Made by a program: the position numbers and the translations under genes
Notes under the pieces: generated by a model
Database searches by the model: none
What the model saw: only the letters and a program-made list of their open reading frames with translations
Told to the model about the DNA's origin: nothing
Virus record (IMG/VR): IMGVR_UViG_3300042885_000276
Span: 1-61,870 of that record
Length of the DNA: 61,870 nucleotides
Origin: a virus
Direction: 5' to 3' (one strand)
In this document: positions 36,951 to 48,100 of the stretch, in pieces
Layout of the letters: each line of letters opens with the position of its first letter
How positions within the stretch are numbered: the first letter of the stretch is position 1

Positions 36951-37913
36951 ATGTCCACCGGCCTAACAGTTGCGGATGTCAGGTCAATGATTGGCAATGC
37001 CATCTTCCCTGGCAATCCTAATTCAGAGCTTTTCCTACCGATTCTCAATCAGGGAGTCGAGAGGATCATCAACTCTGGTTTGTGGAAGAATATGTACGGC
37101 CAAGTGGATTATCCTTCCACCACTGGCTACATCACTCTTCCGAGGCGCTACGAGTCAATCGTTGGCGTAACTCGCGTCAACTGGCCCACGATGCCATTCT
37201 CGCGCATGCAGGAGTTTATGACTTCTGGCCCTGGCTATATTGACGAGACAACGAGAGATCTTCGCATCATCTTGGATCAAGGTGATGTTTGCACGCAGGA
37301 ATATCAAGCTGACGCTGGATTGATTCGCCTCACTATCGCTGACGCAAACGATGTTGGTCAAGTTGTGCGACTATATGGTCAAGATGCAAACGGCAACACT
37401 ATTTTCGATGCTAACGGTGTAGAGGGTATTGACCTAACGCTCGCTAATCCAACGGCAACCACCGCTGTTCAGATGTTCGTTACTCAAGTAGTCAAGCCTC
37501 TCACCACTGGCAATGTCACGCTGTCAGTCGTTGTTTCTGGCACTCTGACTGAGCTTTCCGTCTATGAGCCTAGTGAAACGAATCCTATTTATCGTCGTTA
37601 CAAGGTTGGCACAATCGAGGCTAGTCCAGACAATAAGCCAGTGCTTCGATGCCTTTGTAAGCGTCGTTTTGTTCGACTCATTCAAGAGACTGATTTAATC
37701 TGGCCTGACAACATTGGTGCGCTGAAATTCGCAATGAAGGCTACTCAATTGGAAGACAGTGGAGGAGCAACAGAGTTTCAACAATCGCAGATTTTCTGGC
37801 AAAAGTGCTACGAAGTTCTCAACCAAGGGCTGAAACAAAACCGAGGAGCCATCCGTCCTAAAATGGCGATGGACTGGTCTTTCTCAGCCGGACAAACTCC
37901 GCAAACTCGATAA
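36951..37913 (+). CDS. Putative head-tail or tail tubular protein, 320 aa
   Basis: The N-terminal part 'TVADVRSMIGNAIFPGNPNS' with 'FLPILNQGVERIINSGLWKN' and 'GYITLPRRYESIVGVTRVNW' is a pattern I recall from podovirus-type tail or adaptor proteins. The middle is beta-rich and the C-terminus has 'ALKFAMKATQLEDSGGATEF' helices. ATG 36951 is preferred to GTG 36945. It opens the final virion-protein run. Confidence 0.6.
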   Translation: MSTGLTVADVRSMIGNAIFPGNPNSELFLPILNQGVERIINSGLWKNMYGQVDYPSTTGYITLPRRYESIVGVTRVNWPTMPFSRMQEFMTSGPGYIDETTRDLRIILDQGDVCTQEYQADAGLIRLTIADANDVGQVVRLYGQDANGNTIFDANGVEGIDLTLANPTATTAVQMFVTQVVKPLTTGNVTLSVVVSGTLTELSVYEPSETNPIYRRYKVGTIEASPDNKPVLRCLCKRRFVRLIQETDLIWPDNIGALKFAMKATQLEDSGGATEFQQSQIFWQKCYEVLNQGLKQNRGAIRPKMAMDWSFSAGQTPQTR

Positions 37914-37916
37914 ATT

Positions 37917-38510
37917 ATGGGATATCCAAATAGGCAAGATAATATTATGGCCGCCGCATTCGACGGCACCCTAGAAGACAAAATCAATGCCTACAATAAG
38001 GCGGGTCTTGCTTCTGGTTACAGAATGGATTCTGAAGGAAATATCATCGCTCCTTCTGCCAATGCCAAACCAAGCGGACGTCTCATTCCTGGCAGCAGCC
38101 CCGGCTCATACATTTGGAAGCCTTACGATACGCCAAATCAATCACCTTTGGATCAATCCAAAATGCAGTCCAGCGGAATGTCGCAGCCGCAAAAAATGTC
38201 TCAAAGTTCCGTTTTTGGCGCTATGCGGTCAAATAACGCTACACAACGAGAATACCCTAATCAACGCTTGTCAGGCATTGATACCTTTAGGATGAGGCAA
38301 AATCGTCCATCAGCATACAGTCTCAATACAGGACAAGCTGGCCCTGATGCTTTGGCTGAGATGCAGGAGAATTATAATGAGTTGCTTCCACCATCTCTTC
38401 AAAGATCAACTCCAGTTGGACGCTCTCGTCATTCTCCAGCAAGAATAGCTGAACGCGAATTGCGAGCAAAATCTCGCCAGCTTGACCGCATACTTTCACC
38501 ATTCTATTAA
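37917..38510 (+). CDS. Disordered-type virion protein, 197 aa
   Basis: The product is rich in Ser, Gln, Asn, Pro and Met, with little regular hydrophobic pattern ('DQSKMQSSGMSQPQKMSQSS', 'PNQRLSGIDTFRMRQNRPSA'), and has a basic helical C-terminus ('ARIAERELRAKSRQLDRILS'). It is likely an internal or tail-tip protein. No known family. Confidence 0.5.
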   Translation: MGYPNRQDNIMAAAFDGTLEDKINAYNKAGLASGYRMDSEGNIIAPSANAKPSGRLIPGSSPGSYIWKPYDTPNQSPLDQSKMQSSGMSQPQKMSQSSVFGAMRSNNATQREYPNQRLSGIDTFRMRQNRPSAYSLNTGQAGPDALAEMQENYNELLPPSLQRSTPVGRSRHSPARIAERELRAKSRQLDRILSPFY

Positions 38511-38514
38511 GCCT

Positions 38515-38922
38515 ATGAGGATGCCAAATTACTCTTCTCTACTAAGTGGATATAATACATCGTTGCAGAACGCTACGACGAATTATGGCAATCAACTACA
38601 GAATGCCACAACGAATTATAACAACATGCAGAGAGATGTCATGACTGAGCATGGCAATGCTATGGCTCGCATGCAAGGAGGCATGCACGAGCCTGGTCGT
38701 TACAACATGCTTCATGGTGCTGGTAGCCGTCCTGGTTTGACTGCTGGTGCGCCAATCATGACTAATGTTTCCTTCGGAGGATTCCGTGAAAAAGGCGGGC
38801 CAGTAACTCCAGGTAAGGCTTACATTGTCGGCGAGAAGAAACCGGAGCTTTTTATTCCAGATGAACCTGGGATGATCGTGAATATTTCTCGCAAGTCAGT
38901 TTTCGATGCGATGAAGCGTTAA
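38515..38922 (+). CDS. Small virion protein with GGPVxPGKxYxVGE motif, 135 aa
   Basis: The N-terminal part has Asn/Thr/Tyr repeats ('LQNATTNYGNQLQNATTNYN'). The C-terminus carries 'GGFREKGGPVTPGKAYIVGE' and 'KKPELFIPDEPGMIV', the motif that in many phages ends the tape-measure or a related internal tail protein. The next gene carries a second copy near its N-terminus. The ATG at 38515 is chosen over the frame-open region upstream. Confidence 0.6.
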   Translation: MRMPNYSSLLSGYNTSLQNATTNYGNQLQNATTNYNNMQRDVMTEHGNAMARMQGGMHEPGRYNMLHGAGSRPGLTAGAPIMTNVSFGGFREKGGPVTPGKAYIVGEKKPELFIPDEPGMIVNISRKSVFDAMKR

Positions 38923-38947
38923 ATTAACCAATTACTATCTACTGATT

Positions 38948-39799
38948 ATGAATCAATACAACGATGGACTTGCTGATGCGCGTAGAAACATTGAGCAATA
39001 CAACGCAGTTCGTGTCGGCATGGCTAATATGCTCCTAAATAAGATGGCTCAACCTGAATTTGAATTCGGTGGCTTCCGTGAAAATGGTGGTCCCGTTACT
39101 CCTGGAAAAGTCTATGTAGTTGGAGAGAAGAGGCCGGAATTATTTGTTCCAGATGCGCCTAGAGAGGTCGCTCCAATGTATGAATCTTTAGGCGGAGCAT
39201 CCAGGCTCACTCCAAGGTTCCAGGACATTTTTCTCAATACGAGGCCACGAATCTCAACCGCCGAACAGCTTCTACAGGCTGCTCGTGAAAAGTTGATGAA
39301 CGCTGGTGCTGCCGCTCGAATGAAGATGCGTGAGCAGGAAGAACGGGGCATGCGTTCGTATGTGCCTGCAAATCCAGAAGCGGCGGATTTGGAACTCACG
39401 AAGCGCATGCTAGTAGCTGGAAATCTTCCAATGCCATTAGCCACACCAATGCCAACGCAGCTTCAACAACGTCCAACAGGCGGAGTCATTGCCTCCTACG
39501 GTCCTCAAGAGCGCGTTGTTACCAGTCGATACGGAACCGGAACAGCAACTTCCAATACCAGAAAACCAGCCACCTTTGATGGAAAAACCAAAGCTCAATT
39601 CTTTGGTCAAGCTGCTGCTCGCCAATGGGTGGACAACAAATATGCGCGTGCTGAGAAGACTGGTAAGATTGATCAGAAAACAGGCAAGCCGATCTACACA
39701 AGTAAGCCCATTCCAAAAGGCTCAGACGCAGGCACGGAACGAGTCCTTGAAGCCATGAAAAAAGGTGGAGAAAAGGAAAAGAAGAAAAAAGCCGTTTAA
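38948..39799 (+). CDS. Virion protein with GGPVxPGKxYxVGE motif, 283 aa
   Basis: A motif near residues 39-75 ('GGFRENGGPVTPGKVYVVGE', 'KRPELFVPDAP') duplicates the end of the preceding protein. The remainder is charged and helical ('AEQLLQAAREKLMNAGAAAR', 'EAADLELTKRMLVAGNLPMP') and ends in a Lys-rich tail (GGEKEKKKKAV). 'YGPQERVVTSRYGTGTATS' in the middle precedes a possible small folded domain. Likely an internal virion or tail protein. Confidence 0.6.
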   Translation: MNQYNDGLADARRNIEQYNAVRVGMANMLLNKMAQPEFEFGGFRENGGPVTPGKVYVVGEKRPELFVPDAPREVAPMYESLGGASRLTPRFQDIFLNTRPRISTAEQLLQAAREKLMNAGAAARMKMREQEERGMRSYVPANPEAADLELTKRMLVAGNLPMPLATPMPTQLQQRPTGGVIASYGPQERVVTSRYGTGTATSNTRKPATFDGKTKAQFFGQAAARQWVDNKYARAEKTGKIDQKTGKPIYTSKPIPKGSDAGTERVLEAMKKGGEKEKKKKAV

Positions 39800-39802
39800 T
39801 TT

Positions 39803-40594
39803 ATGCCAGTTCAAAGTAAGTATCCAACTAACACTCGTATCTCTCCCAAAGAGATGATGGATGAGCTATCAACGCCCAAGAGGTCTTTGCCAGCCACTCC
39901 ATCTATGGATCAACTTGCAAACATTGCTAAATATGAATACGAAAGACAACGTGGGAATTTTAATCGCCCTGCTCTACTTCCTAATAGCGGCAATTATAGA
40001 CAGGAAGAATTTCTCAATTGGTGGAACAATTTGGTCAAGGATTATCAAATTAAGCAGGAGGCGTTGATGCGCTCTAAAGAAACTCTTGATATGGAGAAAG
40101 AGCTTGGTTTGAGGCCATTGACTTCTATGATGTCTGGAAGTCCATCGTCTGATTTGGATGAAGCAATTATTGGCGCTGAACAAGGCGGAACCGGAATTGG
40201 TCAATTGGCGGCTGGCCTTGGATCAGTAGTTGGAGTTCCAGGTTCAGAAATTCGCAGGAAAATGTACAAAGAGAGGGCTGATGTCATGTCTGATTACAGG
40301 GGCAGGCGCAATCCAGGCATTACCGTTGGAGATATTGCTAATAAAGCCATTGTAATGCTTCCAGAAGTGTATAATCCAGTAAACAAACCAGGGATTACCG
40401 CAAAAAGCGCAAATGCCATTTGGCAAGCAATTCGAGGATACCTTCCAAATAAATCGCTTGAAGACGCTGCTGTTTCAGCTGGTTCCAGTGTTATTGGTGA
40501 GAAAGCAGAAGATTTAGCCACAAAGGGCAAAGGACTTATTGGAAATACAGTTGGCGCTACTTTTGAGGAGGCTTATAACCGTTTATTTAAATAA
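39803..40594 (+). CDS. Hypothetical internal virion protein, 263 aa
   Basis: The N-terminal half is polar and helical ('SMDQLANIAKYEYERQRGNF', 'WWNNLVKDYQIKQEALMRSK'). The C-terminal half has a Gly/Ala-rich hydrophobic segment ('EQGGTGIGQLAAGLGSVVGV') and amphipathic helices ('AVSAGSSVIGEKAEDLATKG'). Membrane-interacting Gly/Ala segments of this kind occur in podovirus ejection proteins. Family not recognised. Confidence 0.55.
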   Translation: MPVQSKYPTNTRISPKEMMDELSTPKRSLPATPSMDQLANIAKYEYERQRGNFNRPALLPNSGNYRQEEFLNWWNNLVKDYQIKQEALMRSKETLDMEKELGLRPLTSMMSGSPSSDLDEAIIGAEQGGTGIGQLAAGLGSVVGVPGSEIRRKMYKERADVMSDYRGRRNPGITVGDIANKAIVMLPEVYNPVNKPGITAKSANAIWQAIRGYLPNKSLEDAAVSAGSSVIGEKAEDLATKGKGLIGNTVGATFEEAYNRLFK

Positions 40595-40596
40595 TC

Positions 40597-42114
40597 ATGC
40601 CAGTCATTGACCTTGCCGACTACCTTGGAATGCCTGCTCAGGCACCCGCAGAACCGCTTTTTTACCAAAATCAGCGCGATGCTGCCTATGAGCAAGATGC
40701 GGCAGACTTCAACCGACAAGTTGCGGCACGAGGCGAGCTTCGCAGGCTTCAGCGCCTAGCTCCAGTATTTGAATCCCAAAAAGCTCAACTTGCCTACGAC
40801 GACATCGCGCAAAAAGCCAACGACTTGCGAAAGAAGCAGGAGATTGAGGCGCAGGTTGAACGTGCGGCAAGTGAACTAGCTGGCGGCAATCTAAATCCTG
40901 AGAGCGATGATTTTGCGGTGAAATATCGCGATCTGGCGACTCGCAATCCCTTGGCATTTAGTGATCCTCGATTCAGCACCGTGGCTGGACTGTATGAAAA
41001 TCAATACAAGGGCTATCAGCAGGCGAAGCAGCAGAGGGCGGAAGCTGAAGCAAGGGCTGCTCAAGAAATCATTGACGCCAGAAATCGAGCAATAGCTTTT
41101 GGTGTTCCTCCTGAAAAACTTCCTAGCAATGCGGGCCTGGAGCAAATTGCGATTGAGGAAGGTAAGGTTAAAGTGGCAGGCAAAGGAACTCGTAGTGGTT
41201 CTACCTCCGAAGAAGGACGCAGGTTAAAGAACATTTTGGATGCCAATAAGGATGAACTGGATTATCTCGAAAAACAAATTGATGCTTTCAAATTAGAAGA
41301 TACAGATCAAAAATATCTTGATGTTCAAGATGCTGTAAATAAATCCCGCGCAGAATGGATTGCATTCAATAGAACCGGAGGAGTTCCAGCCGCACCAGCC
41401 GCACCAGCCACTCAGCAGCAGGTAAGTCCATCTGCCGCAGCCGCAAGTTCGGCGCTTACCGGAATGGCATCTGCCGCAACTCCATTCTCGCCAGCAGCAT
41501 TGCCAGCTTCGATATTGGCTAGCGCGTTGCCACAGGCTCAGGCTCCGGTTCAACAGCCAACCGCTCCAAGCGTTCCAGATTTCAACACGCAGCTTGCTAA
41601 TATTCCATACGCTCAACAGCAGCAGTTTATTCAAGTGGCACAAGCTCAAGAGGCTTCCAATAAAGCCATTGCTCCTGCGTGGGAAAATGCCAAGCAAGAT
41701 ATTGGTAGCAAAATTGCCAAAGTGGTTCCAGATAAGGTTTATCCAGGCACATCAGTCAATCAATTGGAGTCTTTTGCCAAAGCCGTCCTCAAACCAAGCG
41801 AAAACATCATCAATAATCCTGAGTATGGAACCATTCCAGCTACTTGGGAAGTTTTGCAAAAAGCTGGCATTCCAATTGGTGAAATGATGAGCAATAGAAC
41901 AGTTTTCAGGGAGCCTGGAGAAAATCGCAGATTGCTTGGATTTTTGGGAACTCAGCAAGTTGGTTATCAGGAGCTTCTTCAAGAATGGGCTAAGGATTTC
42001 TTAAGCAAAAGAGGCTTGGTTCAAACAAATGTTCAGAACAACGCCAATGTTCCGCGTGAAGAGGTTGATAAAGCTGTAAACTTCTTGAACAAGAAAGTTC
42101 CGGTGCCACAGTAG
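40597..42114 (+). CDS. Putative internal virion (ejection) protein, 505 aa
   Basis: An Ala/Gln-rich, highly helical protein: 'AAYEQDAADFNRQVAARGEL' and 'KANDLRKKQEIEAQVERAAS' at the N-terminus, a coiled-coil 'QQAKQQRAEAEARAAQEIID', then a long Pro/Ala linker (about 265-325, 'APAAPATQQQVSPSAAAASS'). It ends with a compact C-terminal domain. Position right before the giant protein, with a 3-base gap, suggests both are packaged together and ejected. Confidence 0.6.
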   Translation: MPVIDLADYLGMPAQAPAEPLFYQNQRDAAYEQDAADFNRQVAARGELRRLQRLAPVFESQKAQLAYDDIAQKANDLRKKQEIEAQVERAASELAGGNLNPESDDFAVKYRDLATRNPLAFSDPRFSTVAGLYENQYKGYQQAKQQRAEAEARAAQEIIDARNRAIAFGVPPEKLPSNAGLEQIAIEEGKVKVAGKGTRSGSTSEEGRRLKNILDANKDELDYLEKQIDAFKLEDTDQKYLDVQDAVNKSRAEWIAFNRTGGVPAAPAAPATQQQVSPSAAAASSALTGMASAATPFSPAALPASILASALPQAQAPVQQPTAPSVPDFNTQLANIPYAQQQQFIQVAQAQEASNKAIAPAWENAKQDIGSKIAKVVPDKVYPGTSVNQLESFAKAVLKPSENIINNPEYGTIPATWEVLQKAGIPIGEMMSNRTVFREPGENRRLLGFLGTQQVGYQELLQEWAKDFLSKRGLVQTNVQNNANVPREEVDKAVNFLNKKVPVPQ

Positions 42115-42117
42115 GTT

Positions 42118-45100
42118 ATGGCTACTTGGCACGAGATTACACGCGATCCAGAATATCAAGAACTTTCCGAACAGGGAAAGGCTTTGGTTAAGCAGGGATT
42201 TTTTGAACGAGAAATATCCTCTGATCCTGAATTTAAAGCGTTCTCGCCACAGACACAAAAGGCTGTTTTTGATGACTTTTGGCAAACTCCAGACGATTCG
42301 GGTCAAGGAATAGTTACCTCCACACTCGGAAGTGCTGCCCGTGGATTCGGTGAAATTGTTCCAGGCACATTGGAAGGTGTTGGCGCTCTGACCGGCATCA
42401 CACCTATCAGCGATCTTGGCGAATCTGCTCGCGAAGGGCTGGAATACATTGCGCCAGTCAATCCAATTTACGAGCAAGGCATTCCTGCCAAAGTGGCAAA
42501 TGTGGCTGGTAATGTGGCTAGCATCATCGGCACAAGCGGCGTTGGTGGACTTGCTGGTAAAGCTCTAGGTGCTGAGCGTGCTGCCGCTGCTGGTTCTGCT
42601 GCTGCTAGGCAAGCTCTCACAAATCAAGCCATTCAAGCTGGTGCTAAATCTGCCCTATACGGCACAGGGTTTGCTCAAGGCGCTGCTGCTAAAGCTGCCG
42701 AAAATGAGCGTCTTGGCATCACTGGCGCTGAAGGGTATTTGAATCTTCTTGGCGGTGGCATATCTGAGCTTGCCCCAGAAATGCTTCCATTCGGCTCTGC
42801 GCTTGAAACGTCTGCCGCCCGTCGCTTGCTTGGAGGAGTTGATGATGCTGCTGGTAGAGTAATTCCAGGTATCCGCATGAGCGCAGCGCAAGAAGCTGCC
42901 GAAGGTGGTTCCACGCAAGTTCTCAGTAATCTCTCAACTCAGCTTACTGCTCCCACTGGCGTTGAAGCTCCAGGTTTGTTTGAGGGCGCTGGTGAAGCTG
43001 CTCTTTGGGAGGGCGTTGGTGGCGCAATGTTTGGCGCGATCAACAAACTTGGCCGAACACCTCCAGAGAGGCAGACTGACATCCAAAAAGCGTTCGTTGC
43101 GGAAGATAATGTGGATGCTGTTGATAAAGTTCCAGATCAGACAGACGACGAAAAGCTCGTCAACATGAACGCTGGCGGCACCACAGTGGTTGATCCACAG
43201 GGGAAAACAGCGGTTATTGCGCCACCAGCGCCAAAGACTCCAAGCCAAGTCATCGCTGAAAATCTGGCAACGGCTGCTGAAAATACATCCAACGATGCCA
43301 GTAAAGCTGTTGCAGCGGCGAGGGCTGTGACGCAACAAGTTACCACAACAAATGAGCCGATCACTCAAGAAGCCTTACCGCCAGAGCCGGAGATTCGACA
43401 GGACATGCAGGAATCACGGCAGTTGCCCTTGGTGCCAGAGCAACCGCTTGCACAAGAACCACAAGCGCCCGTTGAGTTGCCAGTTCCAACTGTTGAGCCT
43501 ACCGTAGAAACGCCAATCCAAAATCCAGCAGAAATTCATCGAAATCGCAATGCAGAATCTGAATCGTATATAGTGAGGGATGCCGAAGGGTTTGCCGACC
43601 GAAAAGCAACCAGGGAGGTGGTTGAGGTGGCTGCTAAAGCTGCGGGAATGACTGTGGATGAATGGGCGGCAGATCAGGCAGCCAAAAACATCAAGGCTAA
43701 TAAAGATTTCTTCGATGCCCTGAACGATGGGGACACTTTGGAGTGGATCGACAACAACGGGAGAAAAGGAACTGGACGCGTAGAAATCGGATTGGATGGA
43801 GAGAAAACGGTGCGCAATACCACCGAAGGTTCTCCCTCAGAAGACTACCAGTACACAAATCGGTCTGGCATTTTCGCCCAAGTTGCGGATTCCTTGAAGA
43901 TCACACCCAAAAGAAAAGAAGCCGCCCCCGCAACCGAAGCCCCCGCCCCCACTGCCGAAACTCTTGGTGTCACAGCGCCACCGGCCCCGACGCTGGAAAC
44001 CCCCGAAGGCGCGGCACGCAACGCCGACATGCTCCGTCAAGCCCAAGCCCGTTTGGCTGGCACCGAGCAAGGCCCGCGCATCGGCTTTCTCCAACCTTCA
44101 GAAGTTGCTCCCGCAACCGAAGCCCCACCAATCACTCCTACCAAGGAGACGCCGACGCCCGCTACCGAAGGCACGGTCATGCCGGGAGGCAGCGCCATGG
44201 AGCGGGATGTGACTAAGCCGGAGCAGATGACGCCGGAGGAACACTTGAACGCTTGGAATCAATTAAACATTGATGCTCAAAAAGCGAGGGAAAAGGCAAA
44301 CGCTGCTAAAGCGAAATTGCTTCCTAAAAATCCTGCGTCGCAAATTAGGCAAATGGAGAAAAACGCCAAACTAGAGCAAGAAGCAATTACTCTAGAAAAT
44401 TTGAGAGATGAATTTCCTCCAACTCCTAGTTTTGCAATTGAGAATGCGGTAAAAGAAGGAAAGCCATTCTCGGTAGATCTCCATAAAGCATCAGGATATG
44501 CCTATATTCCCTCTGGCTACACCCGCCAAGGCGACCTCTACGTATTCCAACCGGGGGTAACTGGCGAATTAGTTCAGGTAGCGCCTTCTGCTGCACAGGC
44601 CGTGACGAAGCCAGCTACAGTCAAATCTACAGAGTTGCGAGTTGGTGATGAAGTGTCGTTCAAGGGAAATACATACCGTGTAAAGAGCAAGTTACTTGAT
44701 GGCAGAGTTCGAGCCGAGTTCACAAATCCAGAAGGCATCGCCAAACTTCCAGCGGGTTCTGTTAACATCACAACCCTACCTCGTAACGTCAATCTCACAC
44801 GCATTGAAAAACCATCTCCCCAAACCACAACGGTAGCCACACCAACAGAAACCGCCGCTCCCTTGGCTAAGGAAGCGGCGGTAGCCAGTGTTGTTCAACA
44901 ACCAGCAGAGGGGTCGATCCCTGCTGTTGAGCAAGAATCTGCTATAACTCCCATAGAGTCAAATGAAAAAGCGGACATTGCAGATGCCGCAATGGCATTC
45001 TTGGAAGAGGATTTGACCGAGAGCAAAAGGCAATGGAGTCCAGAAAAGATCGCTGCTGCAAAAGCCTACTTCGCTAGCGGTGGCAAAGACATGGATGTGC

Positions 45101-48100
45101 TTCGTGCTGCATTTCCCAAACTCGTTGGCTCTCGTCCGATTGTTCAAGCCTATCTCAAGGCTGATAAGGAAGCGTCAGAAGCTCAAGCTAAGCGTGATGC
45201 AGCCGATGCTAAGCTCGCCAAAGAAATCGAGCGTGACGAGAAGGAGCAAGCCAAAGCAGAAGAGGCACAAAGGAAACGTGAAGAGCTAAACATTAAGACG
45301 CTCAACTCGCTCATTCAGAAAACGCGCACGAACGTCGTTCAAGGCACCGTCAAGCCAACCGATGCCAATCAAGCTGTCGCGATTCTCAACAGTTCAGGCG
45401 AGATTCCAAATGTGCTATTCACCTGGATTGGCACCTCAAAGGACTTCCTTGCTGATCCTGCGAATCGCGTTCGTTATCCTGAGACTTGGAAAGCCATCAG
45501 TAGTAATCCGAACATTGAGGGAGCGTCTGATAATGGACAGCCGATTGTCTTCACGGACAACATTGGCGTATCCGATCTTGACCGTAAGCTAGCCAATCTT
45601 CAAGGCACTACGCCAGAAGTGGCGGCAGTTCGTCGCGTCATCCTTCATGAGAACATCCATAAAGGCATATTCTTCTTATCAAAGAAGGAGAAGATGCAGA
45701 TCTTCTCGTTATTGCGCCGGATGTACTCTCCAGAGGAGCTTGATTCGCTTGCTAAGTCCTATAGCAAATACTCTGACTGGCGCACGAATCGAGATAACTA
45801 TTTCAGCTTATTAGAAGAAGCGATGATTCGTGACTTCGACTCAATGGCGGAAATTCCGCGTGATGGCATTTGGGCAGAGTTCATGCAATTTCTGCGTGGC
45901 ATCTGGCAGAAGATCACTGGCAAGACGAGCGAGCCTACGCTAAAGGACTACAAGGATGTTTTCCGCTTGATTCGCAATAGCCTGAAGAACTCGGAGAAGG
46001 CTAATGCTGACATGCTGGTGAATGGTGGTGGCGTGCGGATTGGCATTGCATCCAAAGTCGAATACGATTCCCCAAACGATGCCGCATTCAACAGTGGCGC
46101 TGAAGTAGCTCGCAACACTGATTACGACGAACGCGACAAGGAAGTGCGTTCTACTATTCGTGCAGCATACGATATTGCTCCGAAGACAAATGGCCCATCG
46201 GTGCCGCTAGACGAGCTTTTCAGCATCGTGCAGCAGTCGATGCCTGATCTGACGGAAACCGAGTTCAGCCGTATCTTGCAAGGGCTGTATGAGGACAGTG
46301 GGGCACTGTTGATTGAAGGTGAGGTTGCTCCATCCTATACTTCAGAAGAAGAGGCTAGACATGCCGAACTTGAGGCCAAGTTCAACGCTGGCACCATCAC
46401 GCCAGAAGATACGGCAGAGGCGCAGGCTTTGGTGGATGAACGGGCGAAGGCGGCGGGGTATGATGGCGGTATAGTGTGGCATGGAGATCGTAATGAGGAG
46501 TTTGTAGATAATTACTCTCCATTTACCGAGCCTAAGATTCCATTTTTTACAACACCATCAAAAAAATCCGCTAGTTGGTATGGAAATCCTCGCTCATATT
46601 ACAGCAAAAAAAGTAAAGTTGCTGGAATATCTGATATTTTCAATGCGGCTAACGCGCTTGGTATTACCAAAGATAAATCCGATCCATATTATGAATTTTG
46701 GCCTGAAATAAAAAAATATTCAGAATACGATGGGGTTAACGATAATGATCTTGTTTATGTTCCGTCTATCCGAGAAGAGTTGGTAAAACGTGGATTCACA
46801 AGAGTCCGAGTTTTGGATCAGTTAGAGAATCAAGAAATAACTGCTGATATTTTTATTGATTCACCCTCTCAAATCAAATCCGCAGACCCATTCACAGGAG
46901 TCCCACTCAACCAGCGTTTCGATACTGGTAACGATATTCGCGGCAACATCAACACCTTCACCACCGAAGGCGAACGCGCTGGATCTGTCATCGTTATGCC
47001 ACCGTCTGGATTCCAGACAAGAGCGATGGCGTCAATGATTGATCCTAAAGACGCTGCAACCAAACAGTTCGCGAAGAATATTAAGGACATCAACAGTGGC
47101 ACAGCTAAGGCTGCATTCGACGGCGTGCAGTTTGTTGACTTCGAGCCAGTTGATCACATTGTTAAGCCAAACAAGTCATACGAAAAGATAGCCATTGACT
47201 ATGTAGATGGACTTCTTGGTGAGGGTAAATCCATTGAGGATATTGCCACATCTATTATGACTCCTATGTTCTTCGATAGCATTGGTATCAGCAATGATGT
47301 CAAGGCTCGTCAGGCTCTCACATCAGAAGTTCTTCGTCGCGTCACCGATCTAAACGGCCTATCTAATACTCGTCTAGCATCCAAGCGATTACAGAAGTTG
47401 GAAGACTTAATCAGTGCATTCTGGCAAGGTCTTGGAACTGAGAGCGGTGGAAACCAAGGCCAGCGTGCTTTCATTATCGGAAGCCCTCGTTATTCATGGA
47501 TGTTTTTGAAGGACTCCGTGAAGAAGGAGATGAAGGAACGCCGAAACAACATTCTCACTGTTCAGTTTGGCAATAATAACGCTACCAGCTTCACTCAGAA
47601 CTCGTATGAGAATGCGGATAAGGCTTCCACCATGTCTGCGGATGAGATTGCCAGTGACATTGAAGACTTCAAGATTGATCAAGATTTGCTCGATGGAGAG
47701 GCAACACTAACTGGCAAACTTGCGAAGATGTATGAAGAGTTGAAGGACTTACTTCGTGAGAATGGAATCTTGGCTCGACTTGACGCTCAAGAAAACATCA
47801 CGGCAAAAGCATCTATTTCACCAGCGCGGAGAGAGGAACTTGCTGCTTTGAGCAAGGATGAGCGTGCAAAATTGCGCGACAAAAACAATAAGCGCATTGA
47901 GCAAATCCTGAACACTCTACTTGGAAAAGAAGAGGATGCCGATACGACAGAGAAAAAGACCGTGCGTAAGAAGCGTGAGAAGATGGTCGATGCTGTGAAG
48001 AAGCGCGTTGAGCAGGGTAAACCTATTGAGCCTACTGACTACGTTCCAATCATCACCGAGAATCCACAACGCGATGAGATTATTGATGATGTTTCTAATG

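Noticed and set aside
43743-44216. 157-codon open frame in another phase inside the giant gene
   Set aside because: It exists only where the giant gene is GC-rich and proline-coding. The product is an Arg/Pro/His-rich shadow with no motif, unlike the methyltransferase overlap.
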